8,359 nt of DNA from Sphingobacteriales bacterium (GTDB lineage: Bacteria > Bacteroidota > Bacteroidia > Sphingobacteriales > Sphingobacteriaceae): assembly GCA_020058405.1 (NCBI GenBank), contig JAGVEE010000004.1, forward strand, positions 1-8,359, in the 5' to 3' direction. The position numbers and the translations under genes are program-made. Numbering within the stretch: the stretch's first letter is position 1; each line of letters starts with the position of its first letter. The notes under the pieces were generated by a model that was not told where the DNA came from, searched no databases, and saw only the letters and a list, made by a program, of their open reading frames with translations. Of the stretch, positions 1 to 7,738 are shown one piece after another.

Positions 1-1881
1 AAAGGTCAGAATTATAGATTTCAATATGTAGTAGATTCTACACAAATTAGAATTGCTGATGTGTATGCTGAAACATTATTAGATCAAAACAACGATCCAT
101 TTGTACCTAACATTACGTATCCAAATTTACTCTCTTACCCAACTGGAAAAACTTCTGAATATGTTTCAGTTTTAAATACTCAAAAAGATAATTTCAATTG
201 GTTACATTCCAATAATTTTATACGACCTGCAAAAGAAAAGATGTTTATCTATGAATTACATCTAAGAGATTTTATTGCGCGCCATGATTTTCAAACCTTA
301 AAAGACACCTTAGCTTATTTATCAAAATTAGGAATTAATACCATTGAATTAATGCCTATAAATGAGTTCGAAGGCAATGAAAGCTGGGGTTACAACCCTT
401 CTTTCTATTTTGCAGTGGATAAATATTATGGTACGAAAAATGCCATGAAAGCATTTGTAGACGAGTGCCATAAATTAGGAATTGCAGTAGTAATTGATAT
501 GGTGCTAAATCATTCGTTTGGGCAGAGTCCAATGGTGCGTTTATACTTCGATAAAACTAACAATCGCCCAAGTGCAGATAATCCTTGGTTTAACCAAACA
601 GATAAACATCCTTTTGGAGTGGGTTACGATTTTAATCATGAAAACCAAGTAACTAAAGATTTTACAGATTCGGTCATTAAGTTTTGGTTGCAAGAGTATA
701 AAATTGATGGCTATAGATTTGATTTATCAAAAGGCTTTACACAAAAAAGTACTACAGATGTAGGTGCTTGGGGTGTATACGATGCAGGCAGAATCGCTAT
801 TTGGAAACGTATATATAATAAGGTAAGAACATACGATTCTACCTGTTATTTAATACTCGAACATTTTGCAGATAATACAGAAGAAAAAGAATTGGCTGAT
901 TATGGATTTATGTTATGGGGAAATATGAACCATAATTATAACGAAGCAACCATGGGTTATGTAAATACGAGTAATTTAAACGGTGGCGATTATAAAACAA
1001 GATCTTGGTCGAAGCCCCATTTGGTTACCTATGCAGAAAGTCATGATGAAGAAAGATTAATGCATAAAAATATTCAATTTGGAAATTCATTAGGAAGCTA
1101 TAATGTAAAAACCTTAAAAACAGGATTGCGTAGAATTGAAGCAGCAATGTGTTTTTTAATTCCGCAGCAAGGCCCAAGAATGATATGGCAATTTGGAGAG
1201 TTGGGATATGATTATTCTATTGATTTTAATGGGAGAGTAGGTAATAAACCAATTCGATGGGATTATTTAACGGATGCATCTCGTAAAAGAATTTACGAAG
1301 TAACCTCAATATTGGGTTGGTTGAAAAACACACAGCCATCTTATTCAACAAGTAACTACACATTTAATGCAAGTGCAGGACTGAAATTATATAAAGTAAC
1401 AGATGCAAGTTTAAATACAGTGTGTGTTGCCAATTTTAATGTTAAATTAGATTCTATAATTCCAGTATTTCAACATACAGGTGTTTGGTATGAATTGTTT
1501 ACTGGTGATTCTATAAATGTATTAGACGTACAACAAAGAATTAGATTGCAAGCAGGGGAGTATAAATTTTATGTTGATAAACAGTTAATGCCTCCAACAA
1601 CCCTTACATCAATAAAAACTAAAAACAAAAACACAATTGATGTAGAAATATATCCGAACCCTGTGTTAGAGGAAATTTATATAGAGTGGACATCTACTGA
1701 AGCACCAGTATTTATTGAAGTGTACGATTTGTTAGGAAAGAAATTATTTAACAAGAAAATTAATTCAAGTAATGGATTTGAAGTAATAACTAAAGCCGAA
1801 TTAAATTTAACTTCAGGAACATATATTATCAATATTCAACAATCAGAAAAAACGTATAAACAAAAAATAATAATCCTATAA
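1..1881 (+). CDS. Secreted GH13 alpha-amylase-family glycoside hydrolase with T9SS sorting domain (5' partial)
   Basis: The reading frame is open to the left edge, so the true start and signal peptide are missing; 626 codons are visible. The first residues (YRFQYVVD, then RIADVYAE) resemble the end of the N-terminal beta-sandwich found in amylases of the branching-enzyme/pullulanase type. The catalytic barrel starts near MFIYELHLRDF (nt 241). All four GH13 signature regions are intact: DMVLNH (nt 496-513), GYRFDLSK with nucleophile Asp at nt 721-723, LILEHF with acid/base Glu at 859-861, and ESHDEE with the third catalytic Asp at 1045-1047. A beta domain C follows (about nt 1330-1580), then a T9SS type A sorting domain. 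The enzyme should hydrolyse alpha-1,4 (or alpha-1,6) glucosidic bonds outside the cell; the exact specificity and GH13 subfamily cannot be told. It lies 9 bases upstream of susC and is probably co-transcribed with it. Active-site integrity argues for a working enzyme. Confidence 0.93.
   Translation, partial: KGQNYRFQYVVDSTQIRIADVYAETLLDQNNDPFVPNITYPNLLSYPTGKTSEYVSVLNTQKDNFNWLHSNNFIRPAKEKMFIYELHLRDFIARHDFQTLKDTLAYLSKLGINTIELMPINEFEGNESWGYNPSFYFAVDKYYGTKNAMKAFVDECHKLGIAVVIDMVLNHSFGQSPMVRLYFDKTNNRPSADNPWFNQTDKHPFGVGYDFNHENQVTKDFTDSVIKFWLQEYKIDGYRFDLSKGFTQKSTTDVGAWGVYDAGRIAIWKRIYNKVRTYDSTCYLILEHFADNTEEKELADYGFMLWGNMNHNYNEATMGYVNTSNLNGGDYKTRSWSKPHLVTYAESHDEERLMHKNIQFGNSLGSYNVKTLKTGLRRIEAAMCFLIPQQGPRMIWQFGELGYDYSIDFNGRVGNKPIRWDYLTDASRKRIYEVTSILGWLKNTQPSYSTSNYTFNASAGLKLYKVTDASLNTVCVANFNVKLDSIIPVFQHTGVWYELFTGDSINVLDVQQRIRLQAGEYKFYVDKQLMPPTTLTSIKTKNKNTIDVEIYPNPVLEEIYIEWTSTEAPVFIEVYDLLGKKLFNKKINSSNGFEVITKAELNLTSGTYIINIQQSEKTYKQKIIIL
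1636..1878 (+). other. T9SS type A C-terminal sorting domain of the amylase
   Basis: The last 81 residues of the amylase carry the usual pattern of this domain: a YPNPV motif just inside its start (nt 1651-1665), a VYDLLGKKLF strand-turn segment, an LTSGTYIINI strand and a basic, hydrophobic end (KQKIIIL). In the Bacteroidota such domains direct proteins across the outer membrane through the type IX system and are usually cleaved, with the product released or attached to the surface. A Lys/Asn/Thr-rich linker (about nt 1615-1635) separates it from domain C. This implies that the enzyme acts outside the cell, unlike the lipid-anchored SusG amylase of Bacteroides. Confidence 0.88.
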
Positions 1882-1890
1882 ATAATAATT

Positions 1891-4800
1891 ATGAAGAGAT
1901 ATCTACTCTTAATTTTCACATTGCTCTGTAGTACCAGTATGTATGCGCAAAGTATACGAGGTAAAATTACAGATCCTACCAAAGAGCCCGTAATTGGTGC
2001 TGGTGTAGTGATAGAAGGAACGAACATCGCTGCAGTTACTGACGCATTGGGGAATTTCTCAATTGGGAAATTACAACCGAATACGAAGTACAAATTAAAA
2101 GTTTCGATGTTAGGTTTTCAAACAATTTATCGAGAGGTTCAAACTAATTCAACAGATGTAAGTGTTTCTTTCACAATGAGAGAAGACACCAAGCAACTTG
2201 AAGACGTGGTGGTAGTTGGATATGGAACGAAGGTTAAGCGCGAAGTTACCGGGGCAATTTCTAAAATTTCTGCAAAGGAATTAAATGATTTGCCGGTACC
2301 AAGTTTCGAATCTGCTTTACAAGCAAAGTTACCAGGAGTACAAGTTACAACGGGTAGTGGTGCGGCTGGTTCTGCTTCTGTAATTCGTATTAGAGGTATA
2401 TCATCTATTTCTGCAGGCGGCGATCCACTTTATGTAATAGATGGAATTCCTATTACACAAGATTACTTTTTGAATGGAAATGCGGGTGCATTAAATAACA
2501 ATCCATTATCATCAATAAATCCTGATGATATAGAATCTATTGATGTATTGAAAGATGCTGCAGCAACTGCAATCTATGGTTCAAGAGGTGCAAATGGAGT
2601 AATTATTGTAACTACAAAAAGAGCAAATAAAAATGGTACTTCATTCTCTTATAACGGAAGTATAGGGGTTGCAACCGCAACAGCATTGCCTAATATGTTA
2701 AACTCTGAGCAGTATTTGCAACTATACCAAGAAGCGCATGAAAATGACGGTGGTGTAGGCTTAGCAAGATTGCCAAACAATATTTCTTGGGACGATGCCC
2801 GTAAAACAAATACAGATTGGGTGGATTTAACTACCCAAACTGGTATTAAACATCGCCATAATGTTTCGATGACCTATGGAAACAAATATGTTTCATTGTT
2901 AGCGAACATGTCATACGGAAAAGACGAAAGTTATCTAGTTGGAAACAGATTTGATCAAACAGCTTTCCGTATAAATGGAGATTATAGAATTTCAAAGAAA
3001 TTGAAGATGACATCAACCTCATCTTACAGTAATGGATTAAATAAACGTGTAAACACTGCATGGGCTGGAGGTTTGGGCTCTGCAATGTCAACCGCACTTC
3101 CAATTTTCCCGGTATATAATCCTGATGGAACCTATTTTACAGGAGGTGATAATCCCGTACGAATTCAGGAGTTGAAGAAATGGCAAACAGTTGAAAATAG
3201 ATTTTTAAATGGTATTGGTGTTGATTATAATTTAACGGATGAATTAGTTTTATCAGCAAAGGGAAATTATGATTACATGAATTTAGTAGACGATCAGTAC
3301 GATCCACAACTATTGTTGAACTCAACACACATTGGATCTGCCACACGTAATTCTAGAATCACAAAGAACTACAATTATAATTTACAATTAAATTATACAT
3401 ACAAAATTAATGCTTCTAATAAATTAAGTGTAATGGTTGGTCACGAGTACCAAAACTCTTTAACCGAAGGGAAATTTAAAACCGCAACCAATATGGGTAA
3501 TGGTTTTTATGATGGAGAAGCAAAAGTGGAGGACTCAGCATTGTACACTTATTTCTCATCAGAAAACTCGCCAGAACAATGGGCATTTGTTGGTTATTAT
3601 ACTCGTTTGAGTTATGGTTATAATAACAAAATATTTATGGATGCAACATTTAGAACGGATGGTTCTTCAAGATTTGGAGCAAACAATAGATATGGATATT
3701 TTCCAGCAGCAGCTATTTCTTGGTTGTTAACGGAAGAAGAATTTATGAAAAAAATTCCAGTAATTAGTACAGCTAAAGCTCGTGTTAGTTACGGAAAAAG
3801 TGGTAACGCAAACATTCCAAACTACGAACGTTTTGGAACGTATGCTAATCCAAATAGTACACCTAACTATAACGGTACTGGAACTACATTTCCTACTCGT
3901 TTAGATAATCCGAATTTAAGATGGGAAACATCTTGGACTTTCAACACAGGTATCGACGTAGGTTTATGGAGTGATCGTGTAACCTTTACATTAGAATACT
4001 ATGATCGTAGAACTAGTGATGTGTTAATGCAATTAGCAGTTCCACCATCATCAGGATTTTCATCTTATTGGGATAACGTAGGAAGCATAACTAATAACGG
4101 AGTGGAGTTCTCATTCGTAACCAGAAATATTGATAGAGAATTTAAATGGACTACCAATTTTAACATTGCTAGAAATTTAAATGAAATTACAAGCATTGGT
4201 AAATACTCTGAAGATGCTGTGAGTGGTGGAACCAATGATACACGTGTAGTAGTTGGGCAGCCAGTAGGAACTAACTTTTTAGTTCGTTACTCACATATTG
4301 ATGCCGCAACAGGTCGTCCGGTTTATTTAGATATAAACGGGGTAGAAACTTTCAACTGGGATCCTAAAGATCGTGTAGCGGTTGGTGCTGTTTTACCAGA
4401 TGCAATTGGTGGTATAACCAATACATTTAGTTACAAAAATTGGGACATGAGTGTGTTATTTAATTTTGTATTGGGTGGTGATATTTATGAATCATCTGCA
4501 AAACGTCAGTTAGGTGTAGTAACAAACTGGAACATGCGTACTGATATATTTGATAGATGGCAACAACCGGGAGACAATGCAGCTTTCCCTCGTTTAACAT
4601 TAGAAACTGCAACGTATGGATCACCAACTCCTTGGATAAACACTACGATGTGGTTACATGATGGAACTTTTGCAAGATTGAGAAACTTAACCATCGGGTA
4701 TAGAATTCCGAAAGCAAAATTGCAGAAACTAAAAATTGAATCTGCTAGAATTTCTTTCATCGGAACAAACTTATTAACCTTTACAAAATATACTGGCTTA

Positions 4801-4920
4801 GATCCAGAAATTGCGAGAGATTTCGAAAACTCAACAGATAGAAACATGAGTTCGAATATTACGTACTTAACTCCTCCGCAACAAAAATCTTATAACTTAC
4901 AAGTAAACATTACATTTTAA
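1891..4920 (+). CDS. susC: SusC/RagA-family TonB-linked outer-membrane transporter
   Basis: This 1009-residue protein is of normal length for SusC. It has a signal peptide (MKRYLLLIFT..., predicted cleavage SMYA/Q at residues 19/20). A carboxypeptidase-regulatory-like beta-sandwich spans residues 22-98 (IRGKITD, GTNIAAVTDALGNFSI). The SusC-type TonB-box region with the family signature follows at 104-121 (EDVVVVGYGTKVKREVTG). A plug domain covers about 122-245 (GVQVTTGSG, RIRGISSI, DPLYVIDGIPI, YGSRGANGVIIVTTKR). The rest is a 22-stranded-type barrel ending in an aromatic residue (VNITF). In this family SusC forms a pedal-bin complex with SusD and imports oligosaccharides using TonB energy. 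The neighbouring GH13 enzyme suggests an alpha-glucan substrate, which is inference. The ATG chosen is 9 bases after the amylase stop and gives a complete signal peptide; no Shine-Dalgarno sequence is seen, which is normal for the phylum. The susC symbol denotes family, not proven orthology. Confidence 0.95.
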   Translation: MKRYLLLIFTLLCSTSMYAQSIRGKITDPTKEPVIGAGVVIEGTNIAAVTDALGNFSIGKLQPNTKYKLKVSMLGFQTIYREVQTNSTDVSVSFTMREDTKQLEDVVVVGYGTKVKREVTGAISKISAKELNDLPVPSFESALQAKLPGVQVTTGSGAAGSASVIRIRGISSISAGGDPLYVIDGIPITQDYFLNGNAGALNNNPLSSINPDDIESIDVLKDAAATAIYGSRGANGVIIVTTKRANKNGTSFSYNGSIGVATATALPNMLNSEQYLQLYQEAHENDGGVGLARLPNNISWDDARKTNTDWVDLTTQTGIKHRHNVSMTYGNKYVSLLANMSYGKDESYLVGNRFDQTAFRINGDYRISKKLKMTSTSSYSNGLNKRVNTAWAGGLGSAMSTALPIFPVYNPDGTYFTGGDNPVRIQELKKWQTVENRFLNGIGVDYNLTDELVLSAKGNYDYMNLVDDQYDPQLLLNSTHIGSATRNSRITKNYNYNLQLNYTYKINASNKLSVMVGHEYQNSLTEGKFKTATNMGNGFYDGEAKVEDSALYTYFSSENSPEQWAFVGYYTRLSYGYNNKIFMDATFRTDGSSRFGANNRYGYFPAAAISWLLTEEEFMKKIPVISTAKARVSYGKSGNANIPNYERFGTYANPNSTPNYNGTGTTFPTRLDNPNLRWETSWTFNTGIDVGLWSDRVTFTLEYYDRRTSDVLMQLAVPPSSGFSSYWDNVGSITNNGVEFSFVTRNIDREFKWTTNFNIARNLNEITSIGKYSEDAVSGGTNDTRVVVGQPVGTNFLVRYSHIDAATGRPVYLDINGVETFNWDPKDRVAVGAVLPDAIGGITNTFSYKNWDMSVLFNFVLGGDIYESSAKRQLGVVTNWNMRTDIFDRWQQPGDNAAFPRLTLETATYGSPTPWINTTMWLHDGTFARLRNLTIGYRIPKAKLQKLKIESARISFIGTNLLTFTKYTGLDPEIARDFENSTDRNMSSNITYLTPPQQKSYNLQVNITF

Positions 4921-4929
4921 GCAACAGAC

Positions 4930-6339
4930 ATGAACACGTATAAAAAAATATTTTATATCTCAAGCCTACTGATTGGATCAATAGGATTGTCATCATGCGA
5001 AAAGATGTTAGAGATAAAACCAGAAGGAGTGTTATTGGCAGATGAAGCCGTAACCACACCAGAGGATATGCAAAAATTATTAAACTCTTGTTACGATGCA
5101 TTGGCAAATCAATACAACGGAACGGTTCAGTTGTTTGGTGATTTATTGAGTGATGATATTGAAAAACCATTTGATGGAAATGAATTTAGAACAGAGATTT
5201 GGAGTAGAAATACGAACTTCTTTAATTCTGATGTAGGCGGTTTATATGGTCGTTTGTACATTCCTGTTTATCGTGTAAATTCTATGGATGGATTTTATGA
5301 TAAAATTGCAGGATTAACTGAGGCTGATATAAAACGTATGAAAGCGGAAGGTAGATTTATCAGAGCAATATGCCATTATGAAGCAGTAAAATTATGGGCA
5401 CAACCTTATGGATATACCTCGGATAACTCGCACCCTGGTGTTCCTATTCGCGATAAAGCTTCGCAAGAACCTATTCAACGTTCGTCTGTTGCAGCTGTTT
5501 ATGATTTTGTAATTGCTGATTTACAATATGCAATTGCAAATTTACCAAGTACAAACGGAAATTATGCAGATGTGAATGCTGCGAAAGCAGTGCTGGCAGA
5601 TGTTTATTTCAACATGAACAAATTAGCGGAATGTAGAACCTTACTTGATGAAGTTATGGCTGGACCTTATACATTATCAGATTCTATTGATCGTTTCAAC
5701 CAAAACCTTACAGGCATTAGCAATGAGTTTGTATTTTCATTTATTAGCAACAACGCAAATGATAATAGAGGTGGACAATTTATTGATAGATATAGAAGTG
5801 ATACCAAAGTTCCTGATGTTGGCTTGAGGAAAGAAATCTATGATTTAATTACATCAGATACTACAGATATTAGAGCAAGATTAGTAGGAGTAGTAAACGA
5901 AGGTCAAGCGAATGAATTTTTTGTAAGTAAGAAGTTTAACAATGATTATTTTGGTTCTGCATACATCACATTAACAAAATTATTGTTGATGAGAGCAGAA
6001 GTTGCTGCAGAAACTGGAGATTTAAGCACGGCAGTTACAGACATCAATAAAATAATTAAAAGAGCTTACCCAGGTAATACGGCTAAAGAAGCTACAACCG
6101 CTTTGGGTGCAGATTTATTAGTTTTGATTAGAGAAGAACGCAGAAAAGAATTATTCTGTGAAGGAGATAGAACCTATTACATGAAAAGATTAGGTGCGTT
6201 TGGCTCTAGTTCAGTGAAACCAGTTACTGGTGTTACCATACGCTCTGCACCTTGGAATTGCCCAGGCTTAGCTTTGCAATTTCCGAGTACAGAAGTAACT
6301 TCGGTATTTATATTAAACGAAACCGGAGGTTGTAATTAA
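4930..6339 (+). CDS. susD: SusD/RagB-family glycan-binding outer-membrane lipoprotein
   Basis: This 469-residue protein starts 9 bases after susC, the fixed order for SusC/SusD pairs. The N-terminus is a lipoprotein signal with lipobox LSSC (Cys23), followed by EKMLEIKPEG, a typical start of mature SusD. The SusD-like N-terminal region includes DMQKLLNSCYDAL (46-58) and the hallmark helix AEGRFIRAICHYEAVKLW (139-156), followed by QPYG and the GVPIRDKAS segment (170-178). TPR-like helices follow (AAKAVLADVYFNM, 217-229). The C-terminal part has LLMRAEVAAETGDLSTAV (352-369), the family motif REERRKELFCEGDR (401-414) and the closing FPSTE (451-455). SusD proteins cap the SusC barrel and bind glycan at the cell surface. 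At 469 residues it is somewhat shorter than the roughly 500-550 usual for the family, but the motifs are all there. The ligand is inferred as alpha-glucan from the adjacent amylase only. Confidence 0.94.
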   Translation: MNTYKKIFYISSLLIGSIGLSSCEKMLEIKPEGVLLADEAVTTPEDMQKLLNSCYDALANQYNGTVQLFGDLLSDDIEKPFDGNEFRTEIWSRNTNFFNSDVGGLYGRLYIPVYRVNSMDGFYDKIAGLTEADIKRMKAEGRFIRAICHYEAVKLWAQPYGYTSDNSHPGVPIRDKASQEPIQRSSVAAVYDFVIADLQYAIANLPSTNGNYADVNAAKAVLADVYFNMNKLAECRTLLDEVMAGPYTLSDSIDRFNQNLTGISNEFVFSFISNNANDNRGGQFIDRYRSDTKVPDVGLRKEIYDLITSDTTDIRARLVGVVNEGQANEFFVSKKFNNDYFGSAYITLTKLLLMRAEVAAETGDLSTAVTDINKIIKRAYPGNTAKEATTALGADLLVLIREERRKELFCEGDRTYYMKRLGAFGSSSVKPVTGVTIRSAPWNCPGLALQFPSTEVTSVFILNETGGCN

Positions 6340-6353
6340 TTCGTAAATTTAAA

Positions 6354-6854
6354 ATGATGAAAAAGATAATTTTAGCAGTAATGGTATTGATTGTGTTCAG
6401 TACTTCTGCGTGTAAAAAAGAATACGAAAGCATCGGCTTACCAGCAAGTAAAATTGATGGAGTAGTAGCTCGTTGGGTATTAACGGATTTTGTAATTACA
6501 GATAAAGCAACTATTGTAGAAGAAAAAATGGATATGACAGATTTCTTTTCAAGCAATGCTTCTTTGCCTAATATTGTGTTTACCATATCAGGTACAGATA
6601 CTACTTATGCTTGTGATACTACAGGTTTGCCATTTAATGTTTTTGGTACCACAACTGGTAAATGGAAATTTGACGACATCAATTTCCCTACTAAAATTTT
6701 ATTGATACCAGCAAATGGTGATGCAACTTTAGAGTTTAATTTATTAGCTCCAATACGTACCGTTGACAATTCTTTAAAAATTAGTAAGTCGATAAACTGC
6801 AATGGAAATGCAGCTTTTACATACGACTTGAGTTTTAATCGTTCAGTAAATTAA
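6354..6854 (+). CDS. Small lipoprotein in SusE position, lipocalin-like beta-rich protein, function unknown
   Basis: This 166-residue protein begins 14 bases after susD. Its N-terminus (MMKKIILAVMVLIVFSTSAC) is a lipoprotein signal with Cys20 as the lipidated residue. The lipobox TSAC is slightly off consensus, with Thr instead of Leu at -3. The mature part starts KKEYESIGLPASKIDG and then looks all-beta, with WVLTDFVI (41-48), IVFTISG (74-80), GKWKFDD (112-118) and TKILLIPA (123-130). It resembles the short lipocalin-like lipoproteins (DUF5004-type) often seen after SusCD pairs in Flavobacteria, but I recognise the style rather than a decisive motif. Two mature cysteines (87 and 149) could form a disulphide. 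By position it may be a surface glycan-binding accessory like SusE; this is inference. ATG codons at 6354 and 6357 both fit, and the second gives the more usual MKK start. Confidence 0.85.
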   Translation: MMKKIILAVMVLIVFSTSACKKEYESIGLPASKIDGVVARWVLTDFVITDKATIVEEKMDMTDFFSSNASLPNIVFTISGTDTTYACDTTGLPFNVFGTTTGKWKFDDINFPTKILLIPANGDATLEFNLLAPIRTVDNSLKISKSINCNGNAAFTYDLSFNRSVN

Positions 6855-6858
6855 GGGG
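6853..6858 (+). promoter_or_regulatory. Shine-Dalgarno-like AAGGGG before the last operon gene
   Basis: AAGGGG overlaps the TAA stop of the small lipoprotein gene and ends 7 bases before the ATG at 6866, a good distance for a ribosome binding site. None of the other gene starts in the window has such a sequence, and the Bacteroidota generally do not depend on one. It supports the chosen start but may be chance. Confidence 0.35.
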
Positions 6859-6865
6859 ATCTAGT

Positions 6866-7738
6866 ATGAAAAAGATAGTATTATCAATCGCAATTATTAT
6901 TATGGCTGGAGTAGCTTCAGCACAAACTGCATGGATAGAACCAGATCCTACCGACGTAACTAAAACAGTTAAGTTATATATCGATTTATCTAAATTAGAT
7001 CAATCGTTAGAACATGTTCAATTATTAATGGCAGATCCTGGTCCGTTTTATATCTGGACATGGTCTCCTTTTGAACACCCAACCGGAACAGCAAAAGCAA
7101 ACGGTGAGGGCGAAAAACCTTGGCAAAATTCTAATGAAGTATTGAAAATGACTAAGGATGATACAAAGGGTACACATGTGTATTATTATGAAATGATTCC
7201 TACAGAATTTTATGAAGTTCCGGCAGGAGATATCTACACTAAGGGAATTAATTTTTTGGTAAAACCTAAGAACGGCGGTGGTTACGGAGATCCAGATATT
7301 AAATCAACAGATATCATTTTAGTAGTGAATGCTCCTAAGTTAGACAAAGGTACTTTATATCCTTTCCCTTCAACTATCATTCAAGATCAGGTATTAGCAA
7401 TTATTTACGATAACACAATTGAGAAAAAAACCACCATGCAAAATTTAGCAGATGGTGATGTGTTGTTATACATAAAAGCTACCATTGAAGATACTGTAAC
7501 CTTAGCCACTTCAACAATTGAGCCTTCAAGATTTTTGCAACTGCAAAACAATCCTAAGTTAACCATGAAAAAAGATGCTACAGGTAAATTTAAATTGTAT
7601 ATGATTCCAAATCAGTTTTTAAACATACCAGAAGGATCAGTGTTAAAAGAATTGGAGTTAACGATACGTAAACGCGCTTGGGCTGGTGGTGCAGATCAAA
7701 TAGATCAGCGTGTGAAGTACAAAGGTGGATGCCAGTAA
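6866..7738 (+). CDS. Secreted two-domain beta-sandwich protein of a glycan utilisation locus, function unproven
   Basis: This 290-residue protein starts 11 bases after the lipoprotein gene and is the last gene of the operon. It has a standard signal peptide (MKKIVLSIAIIIMAGVASAQ, cleavage ASA/Q at 19/20) with no lipobox, and no T9SS sorting domain at the end. The mature protein appears to be two similar halves, about 21-155 and 165-286, each with an M-I-P-x-x-F-x-x-(V/I)-P-x-G motif (110-121 and 246-257) preceded by an L-x-M-x-K-D strand. This is the look of the immunoglobulin/E-set-like proteins found at the end of Bacteroidota SusCD operons, and SusE/SusF also use repeated beta-sandwich starch-binding modules. 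An aromatic patch FYIWTWSPF (61-69) in the first half is a plausible sugar-binding surface; the second half lacks an equivalent. The C-terminus ends GGCQ, like the GGCN end of the SusD. Glycan binding is inference from location and architecture. Its stop codon abuts the inverted repeat. Confidence 0.88.
   Translation: MKKIVLSIAIIIMAGVASAQTAWIEPDPTDVTKTVKLYIDLSKLDQSLEHVQLLMADPGPFYIWTWSPFEHPTGTAKANGEGEKPWQNSNEVLKMTKDDTKGTHVYYYEMIPTEFYEVPAGDIYTKGINFLVKPKNGGGYGDPDIKSTDIILVVNAPKLDKGTLYPFPSTIIQDQVLAIIYDNTIEKKTTMQNLADGDVLLYIKATIEDTVTLATSTIEPSRFLQLQNNPKLTMKKDATGKFKLYMIPNQFLNIPEGSVLKELELTIRKRAWAGGADQIDQRVKYKGGCQ
7142..7708 (+). repeat. Internal protein-level duplication in the last operon gene
   Basis: Two segments align at the protein level: residues 93-147 (nt 7142-7306) and 232-281 (nt 7559-7708). 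Shared features in order are L-x-M-x-K-D, a short beta strand ending in Tyr, MIP, a Phe three residues later, P-x-G, a hydrophobic strand, then a Lys/Arg-rich and Gly-rich turn with a closing D-x-x-I or Q-I-D. Identity is low and the DNA is not visibly repeated, so this is an old domain duplication rather than a recent one. Confidence 0.6.

Noticed and set aside
61..63. GTG at 61 as the start of the amylase gene
   Set aside because: The frame is open back to position 1 and encodes residues typical of this family (YRFQYVVD), so the gene begins outside the window.
1882..1890. Internal promoter before susC
   Set aside because: The gap is only 9 bases and I saw no clear TAnnTTTG-type Bacteroidota -7 element just upstream, so co-transcription with the amylase is simpler.
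4506..4847. A 113-codon minus-strand open frame inside susC
   Set aside because: It lies entirely within a strongly supported SusC barrel region, has no recognisable motif and is a shadow frame.
6308..6586. A 92-codon minus-strand open frame across the susD/lipoprotein junction
   Set aside because: It overlaps two well-supported plus-strand genes and its composition is what antisense reading of signal-peptide DNA gives.
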